A DNA stretch of 64,000 nt from an uncultured Poribacteria bacterium (GTDB lineage Bacteria > Poribacteria > WGA-4E > WGA-3G), in NCBI GenBank assembly GCA_951828385.1, contig OX639973.1, positions 6,550,845 through 6,614,844 on the forward strand, given 5' to 3'. The notes under the pieces were generated by a model. The model saw only the letters and a program-made list of their open reading frames with translations, was not told the origin of the DNA and searched no databases. The translations under genes and the position numbers were made by a program. This document shows, piece by piece, positions 34,716-43,009 of the stretch (position 1 is its first letter; every line of letters starts with the position of its first letter).

Positions 34716-34769
34716 TTGTTACCATTTCTCCTTTTCATTATAAGAGGTAAATTCAGTATAAGAAAAACT

Positions 34770-35363
34770 TTAACCTGAGCTCCGGTCGAACTTGGATATG
34801 AGAAAATTAACGTTTTCAGAAGTTAAATTTGGAAATGCCGTGCTTATCTGTTCTCGACTCACTTTTGGGAATGAAGGCTGCTGGTCGCGTAATCTACGGA
34901 CACAGTATCTATCTGCGTCAAGGAGAGGTTTCACCAACTGAAACGCGGTTCTATAACTCGGGAGAGACGGAGGTGGATACGGATTTCTCAAAACCTCTTT
35001 TATATATAGATCAGCGAAGTAACAAGCAACCCCTTCTTCAAGGTTGTTGGCATCATTGCTGGCTGTCGGAGCGAGCAAATGAATCGCTTCATGAGCCATT
35101 TGATAACACGCTTGTGACAAGTCTGTCGCAGCCTCCAAACTAAGTCGAATAACAATGTGCTGACGGTTTCCAGGATACCAGATATGAGGTATATCGCCAA
35201 AAAATTCTACTCCGAGGATGGTGTACGATGAGTCACGCGGTCCGAACAATTCCTCAGCCCTGTAAATCATGTCACCCAATCGAGAAGCTAATGTCCACCT
35301 TGAGCTGCCATCCGACTGCTGTTCATTAACAAACAACTCACTATTGATGATTATCGGTTTCAT
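34770..35363 (-). CDS. Zincin-like metallopeptidase candidate
   Basis: A 197-residue protein with HEAIH at residues 91-95 and LEEGVACYF at ~108-116, the HExxH plus downstream Glu arrangement of gluzincin-type metalloproteases. There is no signal peptide, so it should act in the cytoplasm. It is 55 bases upstream of the TIR gene on the same strand and starts just downstream of the mod remnant. A protease next to a TIR effector could activate or process it (inference). The rest of the sequence is unfamiliar. Confidence 0.65.
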   Translation of the reverse strand: MKPIIINSELFVNEQQSDGSSRWTLASRLGDMIYRAEELFGPRDSSYTILGVEFFGDIPHIWYPGNRQHIVIRLSLEAATDLSQACYQMAHEAIHLLAPTASNDANNLEEGVACYFADLYIKEVLRNPYPPPSLPSYRTAFQLVKPLLDADRYCVRRLRDQQPSFPKVSREQISTAFPNLTSENVNFLISKFDRSSG

Positions 35364-35464
35364 AGTTTACCCTTTTGAACATTCTGAATTAATAATATAT
35401 GGTCCTTCACCAAGTGTTTTTTGAACGAATTTAAATAGTAGGTTAGAGATAATAGTTGAGTCTC

Positions 35465-35576
35465 TTATTCACTATAAAATGCCCTATTCAGCACCTTATC
35501 TGCCGACCTGACATCAAAATCCACATTCTCTATTTCGGAGAGGTTGATGTAGAGTTGATTCTTATCCAATGAGTCC
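35465..35576 (-). pseudogene. Remnant of a second mod 3' end
   Basis: The minus-strand translation reads LDKNQLYINLSEIENVDF, then VLNRAFYSE and a TAA at 35465-35467. The Mod C-terminus 170 bases upstream reads LDKNQLYVNLAEIEDADF, then RLNRAFYGE. Nothing else of a methylase is present, so this is a diverged 3' fragment, as also seen for uvrB. The rest of the 35364-35736 gap holds only AT-rich DNA and a small ATGGC/GCCAT palindrome. Confidence 0.85.
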
Positions 35577-35736
35577 TATTGTTTCCCACACCATTGTTGG
35601 AAGACAGAAATATGCGAAAAATTATTTAACATTAAACAGAAAATGTATTATACTTTAAAAAAAGTCGGGGATGAATGGCTCCATGCCATGTGATTGCAGG
35701 GCCGCGGTTCGCGCAATCCTATATCTCTGGCTTTCT

Positions 35737-36956
35737 TTATTCACCATAAAACGCCCTATTCAACCTCTTATCTTCCTCACCAACTGCAAAATCCGCATCC
35801 TCTATTTCGGCAAGATTAACATAGAGTTGGTTCTTATCCAGCAGCGCTGCCAGTAAGTGTTTCTGTTTCTCCATGTCGTCAATGGCGATGAAATCTTTTA
35901 CGGCTTCTTCCGGCATTTGTTCGTTGACATACCAGTTCAGGAACGAGTTTTCGGCAATGTCTCGCCAGAGGGCAACGAGTTCTTCAGAGGATTGCGCGGT
36001 TTGAATTTTGTCCATATAGGCTTGATTGTATGGCATTAGTTCGCAATAGATAAAATCGCCAAGGTTTTCTTTTTTTATTACTTTTTCAACACGTGGAACG
36101 GTAACGCTTTCAACATAATCCATCTGTTCCACTAAAATAAATTGGTGATTGCTGTCAGCTTCTTTATTCACCTCCAAAATGGCATGAGCGGTTGTTCCGC
36201 TTCCCGCAAAAAAATCAAGGATTATATCGTCTCCCTCTTTTTCCGTGAATATTTCAATAACATCTTTGACAGCATGTATTGATTTGGGATAACTAAAAAC
36301 TTTTTGACCTTCAAAAAGGTTCTTTAATAGTTTTGTCCCATGGGCGGATGCATCATATTTGCTGTCAGTCCAAACACTTTTAGGTCGCGTGCCTTCCTTA
36401 ATTTTATCAATAATTCTTACCTTCCATTGACCTGATTTGTTTTGCTCAATTTTTATTTCGTTATCATTGACATGCTCTAAGAAGGACGGACGTGTTTTCC
36501 GCCAAACTCTTTTCCTGCCGTTGCTATCTAATGGCAAGATCTCAATTTGTTTCTCAGAAGTCTTTTCTAAAGAAATTTGTTTTTTTTCGGGTAGATAGTA
36601 AATTGGATAATATGAGTTTGGTCTTTCTTCAGGAGTTGAAAGTCCACCCGTTCTTAAAAAATCACGCCATCTGAAAAGGTTTTTTCCTGTTCCTTCAGTG
36701 TATTGACTTTTTTGTTCGTCAGTCAGTTCAAGAAAATTGATTGTTGGTAAACCTATCTGTTTAGAATAAATATGTAGGTATTCATGGCATGTAGCGAAAT
36801 AAGAATCAGTTGTTCTACCGCTAGGTTTACTCTGAACTATGAGTGTCCCTATATGATTTGCCCTACCAAAGATTTCATCACACAAAACAGCCAAATAAGC
36901 TTGTTCTTCATCATCAATTGCCACCACGATCAAACCATCGTCTCGTAATAAGTCTT
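35737..36956 (-). pseudogene. mod: Type III methyltransferase Mod, C-terminal part (split by IS)
   Basis: The 3' two-thirds of mod. Sense coding resumes at KDLLRDDGLIVVAIDDEEQA directly after the IS and runs to a normal C-terminus. It carries the AdoMet-binding motif DFFAGSGTTAHAILE, so with DPPY in the other half the enzyme is a beta-class N6-adenine methylase. Joined across the IS at the TA target, both halves give 1,950 bases, exactly 650 codons including stop. The fragment cannot be translated as a methylase on its own. Confidence 0.9.
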
Positions 36957-36958
36957 TA

Positions 36959-37826
36959 CGTAGTGTTTACATTTTTTTGGCAGTAATGAGTACAGCTGCG
37001 AAATAGACGAAACCGAGGTAGCGACGGGCGTATTTATCATAACGTGTAGCCACCCGACGATACTGCTTCAACCGATGAAAAAAACGTTCGATAACATTAC
37101 GAAGTTTATACAAGTCTTTATCATAAGGGCGATCTTCAAGACGGTTCTTCCGGGGACGGATCACCGGAACACTTCCTTGATCAACGATCTCTGCTCTCAA
37201 AGCATCCGAGTCATAGGCAGCATCGGCAATGACAGCGTCGCAGGTGTAGCCAGCAATCAACGCAGGCGCTTGTGTCACATCGTGACGCGCACCTGCCGTC
37301 AAGATAAAGCGTAATGGCAGAAAGGTATCACTTACAGCCGCATGGAGTTTCGTGGTAAAGCCACCATGACTTCGCCCGAGGGCTTCACCGGCTTGTCCTT
37401 CATTTTTTTTTTAGGGGCACCGGCTGCAGAGGAATGCGCCCGAATGACCGTTGAATCCACGAGGAGCGCAGAGATCTCACCGGCATCATGGAAATGTTCA
37501 TGGAGTTTTTCAAAGACCCCAGCATCACACCATCTGCCGAAACGTCTATAGATAGTATTCCAATAACCATAAACTTTCGGCAGCGCACGCCAAGTGGCTC
37601 CCTGTTTTGTTATCCAGACGATTGCCGAGAGAAAACGTCTACAGTCTTCGGGTTTACCGACATAAACGTTTCCTAACGTTTTCAGAAACGGGTGGATGCT
37701 CTGCCAAGCAGCATCACTAATCATCATAGGAAAATCTTGAGTGTTATCTATCTTTTGAGTTTTCATAGAAAATAGTCTACCAATCCATGCTCAAAATGTC
37801 AATAACTTCTAAATGTAAACACTACC
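36959..37826 (-). mobile_element. IS5-family (IS427-type) insertion sequence in mod
   Basis: 868 bp with terminal inverted repeats CGTAGTGTTTACAT (left) and GGTAGTGTTTACAT (right, reversed), flanked by TA at 36957-36958 and 37827-37828, a 2-bp target duplication. It holds a two-frame transposase with a 10-base T run (A10 on the coding strand). Intact ends, an intact frameshift gene and the cleanly restorable host gene point to a recent insertion. Confidence 0.9.
36967..37766 (-). CDS. IS5/IS427 transposase made by -1 frameshifting
   Basis: The upstream frame (37766 to 37332) encodes the N-terminal half: AWQSIHPFL, then SAIVWITKQGATWRALP and the first catalytic Asp in LLVDSTVIRAH. The downstream frame carries the second Asp (AVIADAAYDSDAL) and the Glu (NVIERFFHRLKQYRRVATRYD). 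They overlap at a 10-A run (37403-37412). A -1 slip there joins GAPKKK to NEGQAGEALGRSHGG and gives a 266-residue DDE transposase, the usual length. Without slippage the first frame makes a truncated protein. Confidence 0.88.
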
Positions 37827-38556
37827 TAGCTATTTCGAGCCTATTTCTTATAAAAGTGAGCCAACTCGAATGATTAAAGGAGTTATTATATCCAAAAGTG
37901 CTACTTTCTCCTTTAGTATTATACGGTGGGTCGATATAAATGAGTTTGACTTGTCCGCGGAATTGCTGTTTGAGGGTGTGGAGTGCGATGAGGTTGTTGC
38001 CCTTGATGATGAGGTTTTCGCGAATCCTGCCGTTCTCATCCCGTTGGATATCCGTTACGTCTTGTTCACCGTCGCCGGTGTGGCGTTTCCAGTGCGTGAG
38101 GACTTTTGGATCAAACATCCGATTGATTTCGTCTTGGGCAAGGATTTCATTGAAGAAAATCTCTTTGCGCTTTTCCTCTTCCTTTGTCTGTCCACCCTCT
38201 AAGACACAGTCCTTGTAGGGCCAGACGAGTGAGACTTCGCCGCGTTCACGGAGGAATTTGCCTTCAATATTCAAGCCGATCTTGTTGCGGAATCGGGTGT
38301 AGGCATTGGCGAGGAAGTTTTTATCGGTGATGTAGTTAATGAAGGTATTATGATTGAAAATCCAATGCCCGTCAATCTCGTCAAAGAAGGTTGCTTTTAT
38401 TTCATTGTCGGTAAGCAATAATTTGATGAGGTCGTGGTCAAGTCGCCATGCGTGGTCTCTGACAGCCGCGGGGATGAGTTCACCTGCATCGTCAAGGAAG
38501 TCAGATTTTTCTTTAAGGAGTGCAGTCAGTTTTTCGTTGAAGTTTTCTCTTGGCAT
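37827..38556 (-). pseudogene. mod: Type III methyltransferase Mod, N-terminal part (split by IS)
   Basis: The first 243 codons of mod, cut off three bases after the natural GCT codon by the IS, which supplies a TAG stop. It contains the catalytic KLIYIDPPYNTKGE motif (target-adenine binding) and the preceding ENLIIKGNNLIALHTL segment typical of Mod. A truncated protein without the AdoMet site would be inactive. The promoter is intact, so the fragment may still be transcribed. Confidence 0.9.
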
Positions 38557-38634
38557 AGGAAGCAGTAACCTTCATTTTGTGTAGGATAGCAGCAGTTCGG
38601 GGATAGCGTTTTCAAACCAACATAACTTATTTTA

Positions 38635-38663
38635 AGTTTACCATGTGCCAAGCGAAAAGTCAA
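38635..38663 (-). promoter_or_regulatory. Promoter of mod
   Basis: On the minus strand TTGACT (38658-38663), 17 bases, TAAACT (38635-38640), 79 bases before the mod ATG. The ISAs1 element ends only 18 bases upstream of the -35, so promoter strength could be altered by the insertion. Confidence 0.65.
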
Positions 38664-38681
38664 GGGAAACGTTTAGCAAAT

Positions 38682-40028
38682 CAGGGCCATTTAGTTTTAA
38701 GATTTGTCATAAGATGAGGTTAACTGCGAGTTTAGGTTCTGAAGCGAAAAGTCTCAATGTTTCAGCGATTTTTGTATATCCGTTAAAGCGTAAGACCGAC
38801 ATGGCAGTGTTGCGTAAGGCTGCCATAACGTGAGGCATACTTCCCGTTCTTGCTTGTGAAGCATCTTCACAGAATGCTGTGTCTCGGACCCAATGGACTT
38901 TGTTCTCTATAGTCCAATGTCCACGCTGGAGTTTGATCAAATCTTTTGCGGAGGCGACTTCGGGTGAGAGACTCGTTATACAATACTGTGTATGACGGCT
39001 GACTTCACCTGTTTTGGTATTTTCTCTATGAGTTTTGTAGCGATAAACCTGTGCGATCCCTGGCCAGTTGATGTAATCTGTCAACACTGTGCTTGCTGTA
39101 ACCGTGCGCGTTATGATACACCCGCGTGCTTTTTGAACATCGGTATGTGTATCAAGATGTGCGCCTTCTTCGGTGTGTAGGCTCTCAAAGCGTCGCTTTT
39201 CAACTTCGGGTGTGTCTGTCTCGGAGAGGGGTTCAAAGAGTTGACGAATATCCTCATACATCTGTTTGTGATTCTCTTTGACGGGCAGTGCGTAATCTGC
39301 CTTATTTTCAAGCACTTCTTCACAAAAGGTTTTCTGTGTCAAAAGCGCATCAGTTGTCACAACTTTGCCAATGACATCAAACGCTTTGAGGAGTTGCGTT
39401 GAGATCGGGATCTCATTCGTTTTTCCATCAACGGCACATTCTGCCAGCACAATACCTGTCTCATGAGACACAGCGGCGAGTAAATGTGTGCGGAACCCGG
39501 TCTCTGGGTCTTTAGAACCACATAACTCTTTACCATCAATGGCAATACCCTCTAAACCCTTGGTTTTCAAAACTTGAAAGTCTTCAAGTTTTGAAAACAC
39601 CCATTTCGTTAGGGAGGCTTCGAGACTCACGACATCAAGACGCTTCAAGAGATTATGGATCGTCGCGGCACACGGGGGCTTCGCAGACCTGAAACCTAAT
39701 GCTTTCGCCAACTCAGGTTGGTTTCGTGCCCAAGTCGCTATGGAAGTATACCCTTTATGATTCGCAAGTAGACCGATGACGATCAAAGCAAGAATAGAGT
39801 TCAAAGGGTGACGTTTGCCTTTTTTATGGCGAGGATCCAGCACTTCTGCTAATATATCAAGTAAGTGGCAAGAGGAACTGCTTGTCATGATTCACCTCAA
39901 AAAATATGGTCATTTTTTACGGTGAAGTATAGCAGATGCAGCCTGAAAAGTCACGCTGCATCTGTTTACATCAAAATATTAACAGATGTGAAAAATACTG
40001 CCGAAAAACCGAAAACTAAATGGCCCTG
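38682..40028 (-). mobile_element. ISAs1-family insertion sequence
   Basis: 1,347 bp with 17-bp terminal inverted repeats (CAGGGCCATTTAGTTTT at 38682-38698; its complement at 40012-40028). The 9-bp target duplication TTAGCAAAT flanks it at 38673-38681 and 40029-40037. The element holds one intact transposase, so it may still be mobile. Confidence 0.95.
38707..39888 (-). CDS. ISAs1-family transposase
   Basis: A 393-residue DDE transposase. The N-terminal DUF4338/DDE_Tnp_1-assoc type region has DPRHKKGKRHPLNSILALIV and GYTSIATWARNQPE. Catalytic Asp region IAIDGKELCGSKD, second Asp VVTTDALLTQK, and the Glu-bearing RGHWTIENKVHWVRDTAFCED close to the C-terminus are family hallmarks. The length is normal and there is no internal stop. 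It is the only gene in the element. Confidence 0.95.
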   Translation of the reverse strand: MTSSSSCHLLDILAEVLDPRHKKGKRHPLNSILALIVIGLLANHKGYTSIATWARNQPELAKALGFRSAKPPCAATIHNLLKRLDVVSLEASLTKWVFSKLEDFQVLKTKGLEGIAIDGKELCGSKDPETGFRTHLLAAVSHETGIVLAECAVDGKTNEIPISTQLLKAFDVIGKVVTTDALLTQKTFCEEVLENKADYALPVKENHKQMYEDIRQLFEPLSETDTPEVEKRRFESLHTEEGAHLDTHTDVQKARGCIITRTVTASTVLTDYINWPGIAQVYRYKTHRENTKTGEVSRHTQYCITSLSPEVASAKDLIKLQRGHWTIENKVHWVRDTAFCEDASQARTGSMPHVMAALRNTAMSVLRFNGYTKIAETLRLFASEPKLAVNLIL

Positions 40029-40117
40029 TTAGCAAATGAAGGTCGCGACTGAAAGTCGCTCCTACAGGAAGATAGATAGACCCTGCACAGATGTTTCCAA
40101 ATACGAAAAAGAAAACA

Positions 40118-40146
40118 TTGACAACGAAACCGACTTGTGATATAAT
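40118..40146 (+). promoter_or_regulatory. Consensus sigma-70 promoter of the rhodanese-ThiF gene
   Basis: TTGACA (40118-40123), 17 bases, TATAAT (40141-40146): a perfect match. The transcript leader is about 80 bases long. Confidence 0.85.
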
Positions 40147-40172
40147 TTTGCAAGCGCAAGAGACAAAAACTT

Positions 40173-40235
40173 ATGGAACAAGAATATGAAAATCCGCTAT
40201 CTTCATATTCTCTCCGCGGGAGAAAAATCTTATGA
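40173..40235 (+). promoter_or_regulatory. Leader with two hairpins and a 20-codon reading frame
   Basis: GAATATGAA (40182-40190) pairs with TTCATATTC (40202-40210). Directly after, TCTCC-GCG-GGAGA (40211-40223) folds over the ribosome site of the main gene. A 20-codon frame starts at ATG 40173 and ends with a TGA overlapping the main ATG (ATGA). Translation of the leader would open the second hairpin, so it may couple or regulate translation. Confidence 0.45.
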
Positions 40236-41419
40236 AATCCTACAGGCAAATCGTTGAGGAAGCCAAAACAGAAATACCAGAAGTAACGGTTGCTGAGGTA
40301 AAAGCCGAACAAGATAAAGAGAGCGATTTTGTGTTACTCGACGTGCGTGATGAAGACGAATATCGCGCCGGTTATATCCCTGACGCTGTCCACGTCACAC
40401 GTGGCATGCTCGAATTTTCCGTTGAAAACCACATTCCAGACCGGGACCAAAAGGTCATCATCTACTGTGCAGCAGGGCTCCGTTCCCTACTCGCCGCGAA
40501 GTCGCTCCGTGAAATGGGGTACACCGACACCGTTTCCCTCGCAGGCGGATATCGCGACTGGGCAGCCGCAGGCTTTCCAACAGTCCAAGATAAACCGATG
40601 AGCCATGAGCAACTCGACCGCTACAGTCGGCATTTTATGCTCACTGAGGTCGGTGAGCAGGGACAAGCGAAACTGCTTAATGCCAAAGTCTTGATGGTCG
40701 GTGCCGGCGGTTTAGGGTCGCCCGCAGGCGTATATCTCGGTGCCGCAGGTGTCGGACATCTCGGTATTATTGATTCTGATGTCGTCGAATTAAGTAATCT
40801 ACAGCGTCAGATACTCCACCGCACAGAATCAGTCGGCACACCGAAGGTTCAATCCGCAACGACAACAATTAAGGCGTTGAACCCTGACATCAATATCACA
40901 CCCTATAACCTCCGTCTCACTGCAGATAACGTTGAAGAAATTTTCTCGGAATACGATCTGATTGTAGACGGTTGCGACAACTTCGCGACCCGTTTCCTCG
41001 TCAACGACGCTGCTGTACTGATGAATAAGCCCATCGTTCACGGCAGTATCTTCCAATTCGAGGGACAGGTCTCGCTCTTCAAGCCGCACGAGGGACCTTG
41101 CTACCGATGCCTATTTCCCACACCGCCACCCCCCGGCATGGTGCCCAGCTGAAGTGAGGCAGGTGTCCTGGGCGTGCTCCCAGGCGTAATCGGTGTCATG
41201 ATGGCAACTGAAGCCATTAAATACATTATCGGTATCGGCGAACCACTGATCGGCAGGCTGATCCTCTACGATGCACTCGGCATGACTTATCGTGAGATGA
41301 AAATTCCTAAAGATGAGAACTGCCCACTCTGTGGTGATACCCCTGTTATTACAAAATTGATTGATGATTACGACGCAGCGGCTGAGAATCCAGAAACCTT
41401 CGCACCTGCTGCTGACTAA
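40232..41419 (+). CDS. Rhodanese-ThiF/MoeB fusion, candidate selenoprotein (TGA codon 307)
   Basis: If TGA at 41150-41152 is read through, the frame encodes 395 residues. Residues ~15-117 are a rhodanese domain with active-site Cys79 (IIYCAAGLRS). Residues ~125-395 are a ThiF/MoeB/E1-like adenylyltransferase: VGAGGLGSPAG (ATP site, 156-166), DSDVVELSNLQRQ, and zinc Cys pairs CYRC (290-293) and CPLCGD. TGA stands at the conserved Cys of the family signature S-C-x-E-A-G-V-L-G, here PS-TGA-SEAGVLGVLPG; this Cys is catalytic in MOCS3/Uba4-type enzymes. It would activate a sulphur-carrier protein for molybdopterin, thiamine or tRNA thiolation. A SECIS-like hairpin follows. The alternative is a nonsense mutation or sequencing error. 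Confidence 0.8.
41153..41184 (+). promoter_or_regulatory. Bacterial SECIS-like hairpin
   Basis: Fourteen bases after TGA, CCTGGG (41167-41172) pairs perfectly with CCCAGG (41179-41184) around the six-base loop CGTGCT. The loop begins 20 bases after TGA and has G at its second position. This meets the usual bacterial SECIS rules of loop distance, stem length and early loop G. Its lower stem does not extend further. Confidence 0.6.
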
Positions 41420-41467
41420 CAATTACCTCTTGATATGGAGATTTAGGCAACTCCGAGGAGAACGTAT

Positions 41468-41710
41468 ATGTTACCTTGTCCTGATTGTAATAATCCACTG
41501 ACGCAGTTTCCGATTGAACAAGACGACGCAGACCTCGTCAGTTGTGATGGCTGTTACGGCGTATGGATCGTCCACCCAGGGGATGATCTGGAGCGTGTAG
41601 ATAACGTTACCTTTGACGACCTCGTCGAAGCGTACGGCACTGAATACCCGATTGATGTTGACCCAAGCACGGTCGAACTTCCTGAAGAAGTTGAAGACGC
41701 ATTGGTGTAA
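41468..41710 (+). CDS. Small zinc-ribbon protein
   Basis: An 80-residue acidic protein. CPDC (residues 4-7) and CDGC (26-29) form a zf-TFIIB-like zinc ribbon at the N-terminus; the C-terminal half is highly acidic (DVDPSTVELPEEVEDALV). AGGAG precedes the ATG. It begins 48 bases after the rhodanese-ThiF gene on the same strand and is probably co-transcribed. A zinc or metal-handling helper or protein-binding role is possible; the function is not known. Confidence 0.75.
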   Translation: MLPCPDCNNPLTQFPIEQDDADLVSCDGCYGVWIVHPGDDLERVDNVTFDDLVEAYGTEYPIDVDPSTVELPEEVEDALV

Positions 41711-41741
41711 AGAGAGTCGGACACGCAGTTTTCTGATATAA

Positions 41742-41757
41742 CGGGCAATCAATTGCC
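41742..41757. repeat. Short palindrome in intergenic DNA
   Basis: GGGCAAT-CA-ATTGCCC, followed by CTACTAC. Together with 9762-9811 and 54574-54605 it resembles a dispersed GTAGTAGGGC-type palindrome. It may end the zinc-ribbon transcript. Confidence 0.45.
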
Positions 41758-41914
41758 CTACTACAAACTGCAAAAGCTTGACAACAGTGGAAAAAGCGTT
41801 TTCGCATCTGTAGTTCACTCAGATAGACGCACGTTTCAACGATCACCATAAATGCTCTAAAAAATGTGGAGAAAAAGTAGCATATTTTCGGGAGGCATTT
41901 TGATTTAAATCATC

Positions 41915-42814
41915 ATGATTGAAAAAGAATTTAGAAACGAAGTGCCTCCCGGTAAAGTTATTGTTTTCATGTTGCTTATCGTTTCTCTTTTGGGGGGGAT
42001 GCCACTGTCGGTGAGTATAGGTCTAAAAGGGTTTCCACCCCTAAAAATGGCGTATCTCCGTTCCATATTAGGGCTTGTCATTGTTGGAGGCGCAGGTCTA
42101 TACTATGGTATGTCACTGCAAATGCGTCTTAATGAGCTGCCGCGCTTGTCCCTGATCGCAGCACTTCACGCATTGCATATTATTACAATAAACATTGGCG
42201 GATTGTATACCACTGCCGCCCGATCGACAATTTTTTATAGCCTCTACCCGCTTTTCGTAGTTCTCTTCGGACACTTTTTCATTCCAAACGATAAACTCTC
42301 TATAACGAAAACACTGGGGCTACTCACTGCTTTTGGCGGTGTTTGTATCGCTATCATGCCTGATTTACAAGGCGGAGGCATAACAGATTACCTCATCGGC
42401 AATGTAATCGTTATCCTTAGTGCCGGTTTCTTGGGACTTCGCATTGTACTTACAAAGGTGTTCGTTCAGGAGATTTACCCGCACAGATTACTCGTCTGGC
42501 TATTAGCGTTAAACACACCTTGTTTTTATTTCCTGAGTCTCATTTTTGAGAGGGATACATCTATTCAATGGACAATAGCGAGTTCTGCAGGATTGTTATA
42601 TCAAGGCTGTATTGTTACCGGTTTCTGTTTCTTAGCACTGACATGGGTATTAAGAAAATACAAAGCAAGTAATCTGGTCGTTTTCAGCTTCCTGATTCCG
42701 ATCTCCGGGGTTTTGTTTAGCCATATTTTGGTAGGTGATGAACTGACACTCAGTTTGTTAATGGGGACTGGGTTAGCAGCAACCGGAATTTATCTGGTAA
42801 ATAGGAAGCGTTAA
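41915..42814 (+). CDS. EamA/DMT-superfamily transporter
   Basis: A 299-residue protein with about ten transmembrane helices, in two EamA repeats (~residues 15-145 and 155-297). Typical features are PPLKMAYLRSILGL in the first repeat and SFLIPISGVLFSHILVGDEL in the second. The family exports small metabolites such as amino acids; the substrate cannot be read from sequence. It is transcribed alone, about 200 bases after the zinc-ribbon gene, with a weak GGGAGG ribosome site some 30 bases upstream; the ATG chosen is the first in frame. Confidence 0.85.
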   Translation: MIEKEFRNEVPPGKVIVFMLLIVSLLGGMPLSVSIGLKGFPPLKMAYLRSILGLVIVGGAGLYYGMSLQMRLNELPRLSLIAALHALHIITINIGGLYTTAARSTIFYSLYPLFVVLFGHFFIPNDKLSITKTLGLLTAFGGVCIAIMPDLQGGGITDYLIGNVIVILSAGFLGLRIVLTKVFVQEIYPHRLLVWLLALNTPCFYFLSLIFERDTSIQWTIASSAGLLYQGCIVTGFCFLALTWVLRKYKASNLVVFSFLIPISGVLFSHILVGDELTLSLLMGTGLAATGIYLVNRKR

Positions 42815-42942
42815 AGTATATGATAACCCAAGTTGCTACTCACAAATTTTGATGTTTTTGCTTGGGTATTTCTGCGTATTTCAACGAAGGGGCTTAGGCG
42901 TTTCCTCACCCGGTAGGGGTGATATGTCTATAGAAACTCAAA

Positions 42943-42977
42943 AAAAGTGTACACTTTTCTTTTTTTTCTGCTATAAT
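42943..42977 (+). promoter_or_regulatory. Promoter with palindromic operator candidate
   Basis: AAAAGTGTACACTTTT (42943-42958) is a perfect 16-base palindrome that covers a TGTACA -35-like hexamer; TATAAT follows at 42972-42977. A strong TAAGGAGG ribosome site is at 42996-43003. A repressor bound to the palindrome would block the promoter. Confidence 0.6.
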
Positions 42978-43009
42978 ACTCTTAATCTAATTTTCTAAGG
43001 AGGTTTTTA

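Noticed and set aside
36967-37302. Independent second transposase gene in the IS
   Set aside because: It lacks the first catalytic Asp and joins the upstream frame by a -1 slip at the A10 run, as usual in IS427-type elements.
36961-37824. IS5 element ends at TAGTGTTT without target duplication
   Set aside because: These borders leave two extra codons in mod; moving them by two bases gives a TA duplication and the normal IAKDLL sequence.
41174-41419. Separate 81-aa gene after the TGA in the ThiF gene
   Set aside because: It is the in-frame continuation of the ThiF domain, has no ribosome site, and cannot fold alone.
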